Positions 11,567-23,362 are shown, counted from the first letter of the stretch. The stretch is 64,000 nt of DNA from Paramecium octaurelia (GCA_905182995.1 CAJJDP010000025.1:451680-515679), one strand, 5' to 3'. Program-made: numbers and translations. The notes: generated by a model not told the origin, from the sequence alone.

Positions 11567-12048
11567 ATGAATAATATTAAATAAATAATATAAGCAATTA
11601 AAGGATGTATACAAATTTTAATATTAAAAGAAAACATCTAAGACTTAAAGAAGCATAATCCTTCCCCTGAATAAGAGCAAGGCATTTAGAAAATGAAATT
11701 AATACATTTTGCTGCCTCCTATCCCAGTATAGAAATTTTGCAATATTTTGTTGAAAAATCTTAAAATTTGGAAATCGCAGATTCTGTATAAAACTAAATT
11801 TATTTAAATAGATAGGAAGAACTCCACTGCATCATGCCGTTAGTTATGGTCATTTGGGAAATGTCGAATTATTGATAAAAAAGGGAGCAAAGATAGAAGC
11901 ACAGACATTAGGAGGCGATACACCTTTGATAAAAGCAGCATAATTAAAAAACCATTAATGCTATAATTATTTAGTTAGTGTAGGTGCAAATAAATCACAT
12001 CAAAATTGTATAGGTCAGAGTGCTGAATAAATATATTAATATAATTGA
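11567..12048 (+). CDS. Ankyrin-repeat protein (151 aa)
   Basis: Small protein made mostly of ankyrin repeats: KLIHFAASYPSIEILQYFVEK, then GRTPLHHAVSYGHLGNVELLI, then GDTPLIKAAQLKNHQCYNYL followed by VSVGANKSHQN. These are protein-protein interaction units; no catalytic domain accompanies them. A 26-nt intron (11786-11811) sits between the first and second repeat, and its removal gives exactly 152 codons. Likely cytosolic adaptor; partner unknown. Confidence 0.85.
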
Positions 12049-12205
12049 ATAACTATTAAGAATATTTAAATGTATTCCATTATAATATACATTCCTAAAC
12101 CCCCTTTTTCTATTTTCTATATTCTATAATGAGTTATATATTTGATAGAATGGAAAATAAGAGAGAAGTCTAGATTTAATAGTTTAATAATTATATAATA
12201 ATATA

Positions 12206-13670
12206 ATGCAATACATTTAATATCATCCTCAAATTATAGAGGAATTTAAAATGAATGAGGCCAGGAGTTTATTCTAAACTATGGAAGGTTCAATAATGTA
12301 GAAGTTTGAAGATAAGGAATCTTTCGAAGAATTACTATTACTTTACAATCATAAAAAAAAAGAATTAGTCTAATAGCAAATTCAATTTGGTTTAAATTCT
12401 CTTTTAAATGATAATAAATATATTCTATTGTGCAAGTGTTATTATGAAATGAGATATACTAAACTGAAGTAAAACGAGGGGTTTTATATTGTGACCATAT
12501 ATAATTCAAAAGGAAAGGAATACTTAATAATAAGTAATTCTAATTCGTTTACTAAAATCGAGACTGCGATAAAAAGGTTTTGTATAAGTAAAGGTTTTTT
12601 AAATAAATATCATATAATTGAATAAAGAAATTATCTACCATTTGTTTAAAATTATAAAGTAACCATATTTTTATCAAATAGAATCAAGAGTTGTGTAGTA
12701 TTTTATAAATAGATAAGAGATAAATTCATACTGATTTAGACTGGGAGTAGTTTTATAATAGTATTATTATAATGAATTATTTCAGTGAATAAACAAAAAT
12801 AGTTAAAATTTACGAAGAAAATTCAATGTATTATTTATTTTTGAAATGCATGAAATTATAATCATTAGAATCTTTGATCCTTGAAGATTTTGAATTTAGA
12901 GAACCACCTTTAGTTTGCATAATCTATCTCATTCTTTAAACTTTACAAAAATATAGAAACCTGGGAATATATCATGGGAATGTTAACTTAAAATCAATCT
13001 ATGTGAATATATCAGGTGCTGTATTATAAATAATCCTTTTATTTCCTAAATATTTGTCCAATAATAACAAAGGCACATAGCTGGATTTGTAAAATCTAGG
13101 ATAATTACTTTATTAAATAACATTTTATGAAAAAAAGGATAAAATTAAATAATTTATAGATCAAAAACTAATTACATAGTAAAAATAATTATTTTTAAAC
13201 ATGAATGCAGAAAATAAGCAATTCAAATTCTTGTATAGAATTAGTTAGTTAGATTTACTGAGCCAATTACTTACCCAAAATATTTCGATTGAAAATGCAT
13301 TAAAACATTAATGGTTTGTAACTGTAAAATAAAATCTAAAAACAGAATTTGTTAAGGAAACAAAAGAACGCTTAAATTTGCGTACTATAGTCGAATCAAA
13401 TAATGAATTAAGTATGACTCTATCAATGGACAAAAGACTTTCGACCAAGGAATTTGCTGAGTATGGTATATTAAATTAATTATAGTGAATTCAGAAATCG
13501 AAGATGAATTTCCAGTAAAATGCTCAATTTTAAATCCATTTTAGATGAATCCCTCAAAATAAAAACATGACAATTTTGTTTAAAAATCAAAAAGTTTTTC
13601 AAGTTATGATCTAAATTTAGTAAATAAAGAAAAATTCTTTGCAAATAATTAATCTTTTATTATTTAATGA
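12206..13670 (+). CDS. Degenerate kinase-like protein (pseudokinase)
   Basis: A 473-residue protein with two introns (23 and 20 nt). The C-terminal half keeps the outline of a kinase C-lobe: LGIYHGNVNLKSIYV stands where HRDLKPxNI should be, LDLQNLGQLLYQITF resembles the DxWSLGxxLYE helix, and ALKHQWFV matches the end of a kinase domain (ALxHPWF). The catalytic Asp is replaced (HGN), no DFG is seen and no glycine loop or ATP lysine can be placed in the N-terminal half. It is therefore unlikely to phosphorylate and may act as a scaffold or regulator. Relationship to the other kinases in the window is plausible but not shown. It converges on the TFIIH gene with 42 bp between stops. Confidence 0.6.
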
Positions 13671-13712
13671 GATAATAATTTTATGATGAAAATTTATTTA
13701 GAAATGAATAAT

Positions 13713-14915
13713 TCATTTAATATTCGAAAAACTTTCCCAATATTAGATTTGTTGGACAACATTATGTGGTATGATAGCTTTTTCTGGTACTCCTTCTTAA
13801 AACACTCTAAGAAAATCTAATCTCTTTTTTAATTCATCATTGCTCTTATGTTACTTTTCAGTAGATGCTTATTATTTCAATTATTTGCTATTCATTTCTA
13901 AGAATTAAATAATTTGTTTTGCTTATAAATTCTCTCTAACTGCTTTTCTGATGCTGGACTCAGATAGATCAGCTATTATTAAGATTTTAAATCGTTTTTT
14001 GATTTCTGAAAACAAATTTAACAAATTGCACAAAATCTCCTCTTCTTATTGATCACCAGAGTTTAAGTAAGCATAAATTCTGAAATTAGCTTCAACAATA
14101 ATGTTGCATTAGATTCCTATAGAAACACTGGGTGGTTCATAAAGAAAGTTCCAAAATAGGAAAGTAATTCTCATTTATTAATCCTGATAATGAGTTAAAC
14201 CAAATTCTTATAAATCTTTGATAACATTTTTCTGCCATTCTTCATTTGGCATTTGATAAATCTTCATTGGATCCAAAACACTCAAACAAAGTATAAACCT
14301 TACTACATTGCTAGACTATTTAGTAACATAATATTTGAGAATTTAATTAATTTATTTATGTGTTGAACTCAAAATGAAAGAGAATCCAACTCCTAAATTT
14401 CTTTCAAGTAGTTTGGATTCTATTAAAGTTTATCTAACTTATTATCTATAACAAGAAATATCTGACCGATCTCTTCTACTAATCAGATCAAATAAATCCT
14501 TCCACTTTCGACTACATTCTCTTTTTAATAATTCTTTGCTTTCAGTACAATCTCCAATCTTTGTTAGAATACTTTTGCTTTTTCCTTCAATAGAATCTCG
14601 CAATGAGTTTTAAAAATTAGAATCCAAATAGTAATAAAAATTTACAGCTTATTGTTATCTTTCTTCTTATTTCGTAATAAGTTTTAATTGAATTGCCAGA
14701 TCTAGAATTGTATTAGGAGATTATTAGTAATTTTGAGCTTGTATAATACTTTCGGGGACTTTTCTTTCTTCAAAAAATACCATTCTTTAGATTATTGTCC
14801 TTAAGTTTGGCGGCAAGGATCTAAAAACTGGAATACATGCCTATTCTTAAGGTTTATAGATGCTAGTATCTAATAGTTGTAAACATCCCAAGAAATCTTC
14901 CAATTATTAAGACAT
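13713..14915 (-). CDS. GTF2H4: TFIIH subunit 4 (p52 / Tfb2)
   Basis: Core subunit of the general transcription and DNA repair factor TFIIH, which anchors and stimulates the XPB translocase. The intronless 400-residue frame matches the family along its length: near the start CIPVFRSLPPNLRTIIQRMVFF corresponds to the conserved CLAxFRELPxxAKxxVMRMLF, and later IVEANFRIYAYLNS, NLFSEIKKRF and QAKQIIQFLEMN match the VETNYRLYAYT..QIIHFL region. The protein ends soon after a QQIQYWE segment; animal p52 continues for roughly 70 residues that bind the p8/TTDA subunit. That C-terminal domain is not seen before the TGA, so it is lost, split off, or hidden behind an intron I missed. The PHD-finger gene lies 31 bp upstream on the same strand. 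Confidence 0.85.
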
Positions 14916-14946
14916 AGATAACAATATAAAATATTATTTAATTTAA

Positions 14947-15423
14947 TCACCTTTTTCTGCATTTTCTACATTTCCAATCCATCTAATCGATTTCTTCTTG
15001 TGTTTTATTCAGAGGTATTCCTGCACAACTTTAATGATACCAACATTTTTTTTCACTGCATTCAATCCATTTTGTATCAGTTCCAGGACAATTTGGATTT
15101 TCACATTTTTAATTAGTTTATTCTTCTCTATCAGATGTTTTTTCGTCATTGCTCATAAACATGCATTCATAATCGCTTCGCACTCTTTTTTCAGGATTAT
15201 AAGCAATCAAATAGGCTTTCTCTGTTTCTGATAAATATTTATCATCTTATTAGGATAAATTAAATTTTCCAGCTTTGATTTCAATCAAGAATTCTTCCTT
15301 TTTGAATGGAGAAATTGTAGATTTTTGATTTAATTTCTATTTCATTGTTTCCAATGATGCTCCTGGAATCCAATATCCTAAAGTTCTTTTGATATTCAAT
15401 TATTCTTGGTATTAGAGATCCAT
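14947..15423 (-). CDS. Single PHD-finger protein (158 aa)
   Basis: Small intronless protein whose last 50 residues form a PHD finger: CENPNC, then IECSEKKCWYHQSCAG, then WKCRKC, that is C4HC3 spacing ending in a basic CRKR tail. PHD fingers bind histone tails or act in ubiquitin-like transfer. The N-terminal 100 residues (LGYWIPGASLETM, KEEFLIEIKAGKFNLS) have no family I recognise. It ends 31 bp before the TFIIH p52 start on the same strand, and its own start is 35 bp from the divergent gene at 15459. Confidence 0.75.
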
Positions 15424-15458
15424 ATTAAATTATTGTAATAAATATTATTGAAATTAAA

Positions 15459-16218
15459 ATGATGAAAAGCATAGTGAAAACAGAAGAAGATTCTCCAAAA
15501 AAGCCTATATGGGAATCTCTATTAGAGAGGGTATTCTAATAAATTAAACAAGGGATCATGTAAGAAGGAAGAAATCAACAGAAAAATTAAGGAAAAGAAA
15601 ATCAAAGATGAAGAACTTGATCCAGAATGTACTTTTAAGCCTTCCCTGATCAATCAAAATTGTAAATCATCATCATTATATTCTAGAACTATAATTAGAT
15701 AAGCCTTTTTATGAGAGACAACTAAAATGGTTGGAAGATAGAAAACAAAAGATTAATGACAGAAGAGATGGCGCTAAGGATAAGAGTCTAGAAAAGTGCT
15801 CATTTCAACCACAATTAGGACCCTCTCCACAAATACCTGAAGTGGACATCAGAAATACTAAAGGAATGGACTCATTCATTCAAAGACAAGAAAAAGCAAG
15901 AAAATTAAAATAAGAAAAGCATATGCTATTAAATAATCCATATTCGCATTTGAGTTCAGAAAAGAAGGCAGTTTAGACTGTAATTATTGCATTTATTCAA
16001 TATAGAATCAATCATATTATAGTAACAATCATCCGATTTCAAAGGAATATGAGTCTATTAAGAAACAAGAAAGAATTGAATTTTCAAAAGCAGTAGAGAA
16101 TTCTTAAGAAATTGAAACCTAATCATAAACCTAGCAATAATAGAAAATGTAATTGGGAATGGCAATGAAAATGTTACACAATCAATTATATAATATTCAA
16201 TTCAATAGTGAATTTTGA
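15459..16218 (+). CDS. Basic coiled protein with two CTFKP-type motifs
   Basis: A 228-residue protein from four exons (introns 22, 25 and 26 nt). Two copies of a short motif are seen, DPECTFKPSLINQN and EKCSFQPQLGPSP, embedded in long Lys/Glu/Arg-rich helices (WLEDRKQKINDRRDGAKD, IQRQEKARKLKQEKH). Repeats of the form E-C-T/S-F-x-P next to basic helices recur in many ciliate and flagellate proteins, often microtubule-associated; that association is general knowledge and not proof here. No signal peptide or membrane helix. No precise function can be given. Confidence 0.65.
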
Positions 16219-16280
16219 TGTGTTTATACTTACATTATTAGATCATAATAATTATTTATTATATTTACTGTGATGATATT

Positions 16281-17068
16281 TCAATATGTCTTTTTGATTC
16301 TCTCTGCATTTTTAGGAGAATCATAGATTGTTGGTGGTCTACGCATTTCATGTTAGAAGTGATTGTACTCAAAAGTTCTATTTGATCTCCTAGTATAAGC
16401 TAATTCCATTAAGAAATCGAACATGTCATCCTAGGATATTAAGTATGGTTTACTGTGCATGCATATGCTGCTTCATAAAACATAGCGTAACATGGATATA
16501 CTTTGGCTCTTTTCAAGTAATCAGCTTCTGTCTTATCCATTTTGAAGTGTTCAGCCTAGTCACAATCAAACCATTTCTAAAATCTGAGAGCACACAATGT
16601 AAAATAATCTTATTATGATTAATAAGTGGGATAAGGCACATACACTTTCTACTTGGGGGGTAATCCAACCTAAAAGCAATTAGTTCTCCCTGTTGGTGTT
16701 GTACCTCTGAATGGAAATAGACAATCTTCCAATGCCCCTATAAATTGTTAGATAATTGTATTACATCCTTCGAATAATATTGTGTAAACATCATCTGGTT
16801 CCATTAATGAATATTTGTTAGCTGTAGTATCAAAATAGAAGCACTACTTATTATATGGACACTACCTTTGTGTATAATCTGAACCAATCTTTCAATTATT
16901 CCTTTTCCCAAACAGCATCTGTTCTCAGTACAAAATCTTTTTCGTAATCTTTCCAGTTAATTCCTATAAGGATATCAAAAGCAAACTACCTCTGTGAGAG
17001 AAATCATAATTTGGTGGCATTTTATGGAAATCTTTGGGCAATGTCTCCAATAAAGGTTGTGTAGCCAT
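16281..17068 (-). CDS. Conserved-looking cysteine-rich protein, possible CHCH/mitochondrial type
   Basis: Product of 239 residues from four exons (introns of 26, 19 and 23 nt; the 19-nt intron can be placed in two neighbouring positions giving slightly different residues around position 59). It has no signal peptide. Ten or so cysteines are spread through it, including CALRFQKWFDC (C-x9-C) and CYAMFYEAAYAC (C-x10-C), reminiscent of twin CX9C proteins of the mitochondrial intermembrane space, some of which are complex I or IV subunits. The spacing is not exact and I do not recognise the family. The composition is rich in aromatic residues and looks well conserved rather than disordered. Confidence 0.6.
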
Positions 17069-17270
17069 TATATTGAACCTTTTAATTTATTAATATTAAT
17101 ATATATGGCAATTCAATTAGCAATATATTTCTCAATTAGAATTACATTTCCTTCCTTAAACCCAAAAAGTCCATAGGAAAAACAATTATTGTAATTCTAT
17201 ACATTTCCTGAGGAAATTAAAGATATTATATAAGATTGAAATTGTAAAATTATAATTAATAAATAATTAA

Positions 17271-18562
17271 ATGGATCCTGAAGATGATTAGGAAATCATT
17301 GATTCTATTGTGAATGGTAGCATCATATCTTATTTTTTCAGCTCTAGAAAGTGATGAGGAAAGATCTTTTTCACCCTCCTAAACGAGATCTGATACCAAC
17401 CGAACCTACTCACCCCAAATCAAGAGAACACAATAGCCATAGTAATCGATAGTCACATAAATTAGATATTCAATTAAAAAAATTTAAAGTCCTATTATAG
17501 GCTTCAAACTAGATTGTTGGACAATTCAACCCTTCAGCCTGGATGATGACTAATATTTGGATGGGGATCTAGTAAGAATTTAGTTATGATATAGATTCTC
17601 AAATGCAAGGACTAAACTAATAGCAGGAAAATATAGGGTCTATTTGAAAAGGGAGATGACGAACAAAGAGAATTTATATTTTAAAAATTGTTACCCGGAA
17701 TTACCTCACTTGCAAATGATATCTTCGGAAACTACGTTGTTCAAAGAATCTTAGAGCAGGGTAATCAGCAACAAAGGGAATTGATATTTGAACAGTTATC
17801 CTAGTAAATACTAATTTTGTGTTATAACACATATGGATGTAGAGTGGCTTAGAAATTGTTGGAGATCTCTTACAATACGGAGAAGTTTGATTAGATATTC
17901 AAAGTGGTGTCATCTCAAATCAGGAATTTGGTGCTTGATACTAATGGGAATCATGTGATTCAGAAAATTGCTGAATTGGTTAAATCTCAGAAAAGTGAGT
18001 GGCTGATTGATGGAGTGTTGGGATAGATTTAAAAACTGTCGAATGATTCTCATGGGTGCAGATTAATCTAATAGATTTTGGAGTTGTCTTCCATTTCGCA
18101 AGTAAGCATATAGAATAAGAAAGTTGAATGATATTTATAAGGAATTATTGTCCATCTAAGATGAATTGTGTTTGTCATAATATGGGAATTATATCATTTA
18201 AATATTGTTGCAGAGAGGGCCGAGTGATGTGGTTTATAAGATTCAAAACACTATTATTAAGAATTTGGAGAGGTTGAGTTGTGATAAATTTGGGAGGTAT
18301 TGAATAATAGTTAAGTAGCAATGTGGTTGATAAGAGTGTAAATATTTCAGTTTATATGAGGAAGGAAATCTTAAAAGTATTCATTCATAATATGAATGTC
18401 TTTTATAAATTATCTAATAATTGTTATGGTAATTATGTAATATAGAATTTCTGTAAGTAACTTGAATATAATTAATTAATAAAATTATCATATGATTCAA
18501 GTTAATTTAATACTCAATTTGGTTAACATGTATATTAAACCTTATAAAAATTGAAAAATTGA
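17271..18562 (+). CDS. Pumilio (PUF) RNA-binding protein
   Basis: Sequence-specific RNA-binding protein that represses or localises mRNAs. The 399-residue protein comes from five exons (introns 25, 23, 22, 22 nt). After an acidic/basic low-complexity N-terminus (about 110 residues), successive PUF repeats are visible, each with the RNA-contacting helix: FGNYVVQRIL, YGCRVAQKLL, NGNHVIQKIA, HGCRLIQQIL, YGNYIIQILL, FGSNVVDKSV, YGNYVIQNFC, and a last FGQHVYQTL. That is eight, the full complement. The tripartite codes (NYxxQ, CRxxQ, NHxxQ, SNxxD/K) are the usual base-reading residues, so most repeats look functional. The last intron leaves the expected FGSNVV; a shorter alternative would insert an extra Ser. 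Confidence 0.9.
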
Positions 18563-18696
18563 TTTGATTATTAGATAATATTTAAATATCCAAAAAGGAC
18601 ATTAATATAGATTTTGGATTTTAAATATTATTTTTGTATATATTGTAAATATATAAATCTTGATAACAATATTATTTATATTATCCAAATTTAACA

Positions 18697-19495
18697 ATGG
18701 GCAAAGAACTTGAAAAGAGCAAGGATTAACATGTATTTCCATTAATCTTAACTGAAGGGATCTTCGAGCAAGAAGAATAAAAAGGACAAGAAGGAGAAGA
18801 AGGAAAAACATAAGAAAAAGGACAAGAAATAGAAAAAGGAGGGTTAAAAACAAAAGTAATAGAAGAAAAATTAATGGGGAAGATATGGCACAATAAGGTT
18901 ATATAATATCCTTATTAAAGCAATACAGACATGTATTTAAAACGTGAGGAGTTTTTGATGTGGCTTTCCGATGTTAAGATGCTTAATATTGAAGCAATCA
19001 CGCCACAAGAAGAGAAGAAATTTTTCGAAGAATATGTTGAATGTTATAACACAGCGACATTTCCATCCAAGAAGTTTTATAACTTCAAGGTTTGGTTTGA
19101 GAAAGAATAACTTAAGGAACATTTGCAATAAGCAGAAATTGAAATGCTCACCTTCGATGATGAGAAGGAAAAACAGTACTTTAATTGTGTATTCAATTTT
19201 TAATAGGAAAGAACAATAGGAATAGAAGGAGTTGATCAAAAAGCAAAAATTATAAAGAGAATATTAGCATCTTCATGAATTTTAGAATATTGTAATAAAT
19301 TGGTTATTTATTAAGGCACAAGACATGCAAAAATAGAAACAACTATAAGAACTCTTGAGACATCATTTTCAAATGGGCAATCATGAGGCTGCTGTGAAAA
19401 TTCAAAAGCAACTTAATCCTATCCATACTCTTGATATGAATCAAATATAACAACAACCACCAATTGACTACGACTACGATTATGAGAATTTCTGA
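18697..19495 (+). CDS. Lysine-rich conserved nuclear-type protein
   Basis: A 231-residue protein from five exons (introns 25, 23, 31 and 24 nt). After a very basic Lys stretch (KKDKKEKKEKHKKKDKK) comes WGRYGTISNTDMYLKREEF, then MWLSDVKMLN, EEYVECYNTATFPSKKFYN and, at the C-terminus, LRHHFQMGNHEAAVKIQKQL. I recall eukaryotic proteins with the same WGxYGxIxETDxYxKRxEF and YNTATxPxxKYY blocks, but cannot name the family with certainty. An unspliced start gives a Glu/Gly-rich alternative that lacks the conserved blocks, which is why the 25-nt first intron is preferred. Confidence 0.65.
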
Positions 19496-19621
19496 TGATC
19501 TTTTAATATATATATATAAGACAAACAAACAAGATATTCCATTTAATATATCTATAAGTTAAAGAGGATAATAAAATTAAAATGTGTAGCTGTTAATTTA
19601 TATAAATAATTTGAATATCAA

Positions 19622-21483
19622 ATGGCAAAAATAATAGATAATTATATATTAATCGAGGGAATAGGACAAGGAACATTTGGTGAAATACACAAAGGCCGAA
19701 ATCTAATATCTAAAGAAGCAGTGGCTGTGAAAACTATTAAATTGGACAGATTTTTAAATGACTCAATATTGAAGGATATGATAATTAACGAAATCTAAGC
19801 ATTAAAGAAATTGGAGGATTAATACATCGTAAGAATGATTAAAATGCTAAAATCGGCTAATAATATTTATTTAGTATATGAACACTTAAATGGGGGATCG
19901 TTAGCAAATTATTTATATGAAAAAGGTCGACTAACAGAATAGGAGGGAAGATAAATTATGTCAAACGTATTTAAGTATGCTTTTACCCTTAATAATTAGA
20001 GGATTCAAGACTTTAAATCATGAAAAAATCATTCATAGAAATATCAATCCAAATAACCTATTCTTTAATGACGGAATCGTTAAAATAAAGAATTTCTTTT
20101 GTTGCAAGTCCCCAGCAAGTCAGAAATTGTTTGATCCTGGTATCTCAAAAATATTATATAGAAAACTTCATTTACTCTGCTCCTGAAATATTACTAAAGA
20201 CATAATAGCCACAATATGAAGACAAATGCGATATATTCTCCTTGGGATTGGTGTTTTATAAGATGTTTCTAGGGTAATTGCCATTCCCTGAGACTCTAAC
20301 TTAAGAGCAACTTATTGATTTGTATAAAAATCAGTAATTCAATCCAAATGTTGAAGATTTATCAGAAAATACTGCCTATATTTTAAATGGAATGTTATAA
20401 GTTGATTAAGCAAGGAGAATAGAATGGCAAACTTTGTTTCATGAGGATTAAGTACCTACTATGTCAGGTTTAGTAAATTCAACCAATACAAATTTTGCTT
20501 CGAATTATTAAATCAATTCATAAGTATAATAATTTGAGACTGGAGGTTAAAATTTTTACATCTCACAATAATCCTTATAAAATCATATTACTACTAGTCC
20601 TAATGAGTTAGTTAAACGAAAAACAAATGTTTCTGATAAGGAGAACATAAAAATAAATAAAGAAAATGATTAAGCGCAAATCTTTGCAAAAACAACGGAA
20701 AAGGAGCAAACCTTATCATAATAACAGTCCTAATAATAAACTTTATAAATTTAATCATCTACTATTAATAGTTCCTCACAGAATGTAGTTAAATAAATTC
20801 AAACCTAATTAAGTGAGTTAAGACATAAATTTAATATAATAATATAAGGAACATGCAAAATTGAATAATTAGATAATTGGTCAGCTAAAATAAAAACCGA
20901 AATCTGCATGATATTCCTATTAAAAAAAGCAATCAAATGCATAAACGAGATGTTAGACATATGCTAGAATACTGACAGACAATGGGCAATTTCAAAGAAC
21001 AAGTCAGAAATAATTAAGATTCTATAAAAAGACTTTGATGATTTAGTTGCAAATTACAGACAAGTTAAATAAATGGTAAAGAATTAACTATCATATTCAA
21101 TAGAACACATGTCCACATGAAGAATTGAATACTCACGAAATGATAGATGAGCAATATGTGGATAATGTATTAATTATGATAGCGAAATAAATTGCTATGG
21201 ACTTGGGATAAATTCGATCGAGTATGAGAAGCAATTCTCAAATTAAGAGCAATGTAACTGATATATTTTTGAATATAATTAGTCATTTAATTATGAATAA
21301 ACTAGTTAGAGGAATGGCAGCTTTATTGAATCGAAATAAGGTACTTCGAATTAGTACATTTTTGCAATCTTTTTAATAGATTTAGTTAAAGGAATGAATT
21401 TTGAAGATCAAAAACCTTATTTTAAAAAGTTAGAAGAATCCAAATTGCCTGAATTGTTAGACTTTAAACTCAAATCTATTTGA
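19622..21483 (+). CDS. Pseudokinase paralogous to the 8443 kinase
   Basis: A 586-residue protein with four introns of 25, 22, 28 and 26 nt. The kinase domain keeps the glycine loop (IGQGTFGEI), the ATP lysine (VAVKTIK), SAPEIL and DIFSLGLVFYKM, and the overall order and spacing match the kinase at 8443. Two essential motifs are broken: the catalytic loop reads IIHRNINPNNL (HRD aspartate changed to Asn) and the Mg-binding loop reads VKIKNFFCC in place of DFG. Phosphotransfer should be abolished or strongly reduced. A long Gln/Ser/Asn-rich linker and a helical C-terminal region of about 200 residues follow, comparable in kind to the tail of its active relative. Probably a scaffold or allosteric partner. 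Confidence 0.82.
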
Positions 21484-21524
21484 TTGTATATTTTATAATA
21501 AACAATATTAATACAATTATTATA

Positions 21525-23362
21525 ATGATCTAAAAAACAGATTACTTTGTTGATGACGATAAAGAAAGGGAATATAGAATTCAAAGTAAGAATAGTTTTC
21601 ATTAATAAAGGAATGGAAAAGCAATTGATTGAAAACTAATTTACTAAGTAAACTTATCCAAAAAAATATGATTATACAATCTCGAAAAGTAACTATGCAG
21701 TTCCAATAAATCAATTGGATTATAAATCATTTTATCAGTCTTTTATGCCTTCAGATTAAAAATAGACGAGTCTTTAAAATTTATAAGCTTCTTAAAATAA
21801 AACTTCGACATTTAAATTAAGCCATGATAACAATAAAAAGGAAGTAACACCGAATAAAAAGCAGCAATAATCATTATATCGGGATATCTTATAAAAATAA
21901 GTAGAAGAGAAACAAATATAATTGAAATAGTAAAAGGTGAAGCTTGAATGCACTGATCTCTTTACTAATAATTAATCGAATACGCCAAATAATAAGATTA
22001 GCAGTTTGAGTAAGTCAGAATATTAAAATTATTTGTAATTGTAAATATTGGAAAAATAAGGCAGTAGTAACAAAAGATTTGATTCTCCTAATAAAAATTA
22101 ATAATTAATTGAGGAGTAGAATCAAGATAAAAATTCTAAGGGATCAAAAGAATTTTAAATAATTTAGAAGTAATTAAAATAATATTAGGAAGAAAAACAA
22201 TAAAAGGATCGTAAACTTTTACTGCAGTAGAAATTTGAGTAGTCAGCATCAATTCATGAGAAAACTAAGGAGAAGACTTTTTCTCCTGAGAATCATAATA
22301 GGAAGAAGAATTATATATAGGAAGACGAAGAGGAGAAAGCCAGAACTTAACAATAGAAAAGTGTTGTATCCAAAATATTGACTGAATAAATACAGGAAAA
22401 ATAGAAAAAAAGAAATGAGGAGAAAAAGCAATAGGAAACAGAAGACAAATTGGCTGAAGAGAGATGGAAAAACGAGGTTTAAATGATGAAAGAGGAGAAA
22501 AAGAAAGAAGAAGAGCTCAAAAAAGAACAATAAGGAAGTAATTGAATTATGCTTAATGAATTATTTAGAAATTCAATAGGAGAACATAAGGATGCATTAA
22601 TTGAAGTTAAAGTAATAGGAAGTGAGAAACAAAAGCAAAACAAATTCATTATAAGAATCAAGGAATGAGGAAGAATTCAAAGAAGAATTGAAATTTATTT
22701 AATAAGAGATAGAAGAAGAAGACTATTAATCAGAAATGCTATAACAAAATGAGTATGTGGAAGAATTACCATAATAATATTAATAATAATATGATTATTA
22801 ATTTACAGAAAATAATGTCAAACCAAATAAGACTTAAAGTTTTATTGATTAATAGAATTTGGAATTAGACTAAATAAGACATTAGATGATGGAATAATAA
22901 TAGTAATTAGAAAGACAAATTAATGCTGCAAAGAAATTGGCTTAAATAGGGTTATTGGAAGGTAAGAATAGAATAGAAAAAGAGATAGTAATTTAGTAAG
23001 GTAGAAATAATAAATACTTTAATGAAGATTATTCAATAGGATTGCTAAGTAAAAATTAAAGTAAATATTAATATGAATTACCTTTTCTGTTTAACTAAAA
23101 AGTCTAGCGCGATTATTTGTATACAGATAATCTATTGAGCAAGGTTAAATTTAATGGTCAATCTAGTCTAATTCCAATTTCTCTTCCGTATACTAAAAAC
23201 CAATCAATATCTTAAGTTTCTGCCGAGTAACAACAGAATGAATCTCGGCCAATATCGATTTCTCAACATTCCAAATAGCATTTTCATACTTAGTTAATAG
23301 AGTCACAAAAAATTAAATAAAATGATGCCTTAAGTCAGTTGCTTTTAGAGTATCATGATTGA
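21525..23362 (+). CDS. Large Gln/Glu/Lys-rich coiled-coil protein
   Basis: No recognised domain. The 593-residue product (introns of 25 and 31 nt) begins with a short mixed region (YTISKSNYAVPINQLDYKSF), then becomes extremely rich in Gln, Glu and Lys with long predicted helices (for example EEKKQQETEDKLAEERWKNE), an acidic segment with a Tyr/Gln run, and a Ser/Gln-rich C-terminus. Such proteins in ciliates are often cytoskeletal or basal-body components, but nothing here specifies that. A large share of glutamines are TAA or TAG, so under the standard code the gene disappears. It begins 41 bp after the pseudokinase stop on the same strand. Confidence 0.65.

Noticed and set aside
14998-15231. 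Plus-strand hydrophobic frame
   Set aside because: Lies exactly antisense to the PHD-finger coding sequence; the Phe/Ser-rich product is what antisense of Lys/Glu codons gives.
18602-18853. Minus-strand leucine/phenylalanine-rich frame that looks like a membrane protein
   Set aside because: Antisense of a lysine-rich coding stretch; such mirror images of AAG/AAA codons read as Leu/Phe.
22249-22661. Two minus-strand hydrophobic frames
   Set aside because: Antisense of the Glu/Lys/Gln coiled-coil gene at 21525-23362.
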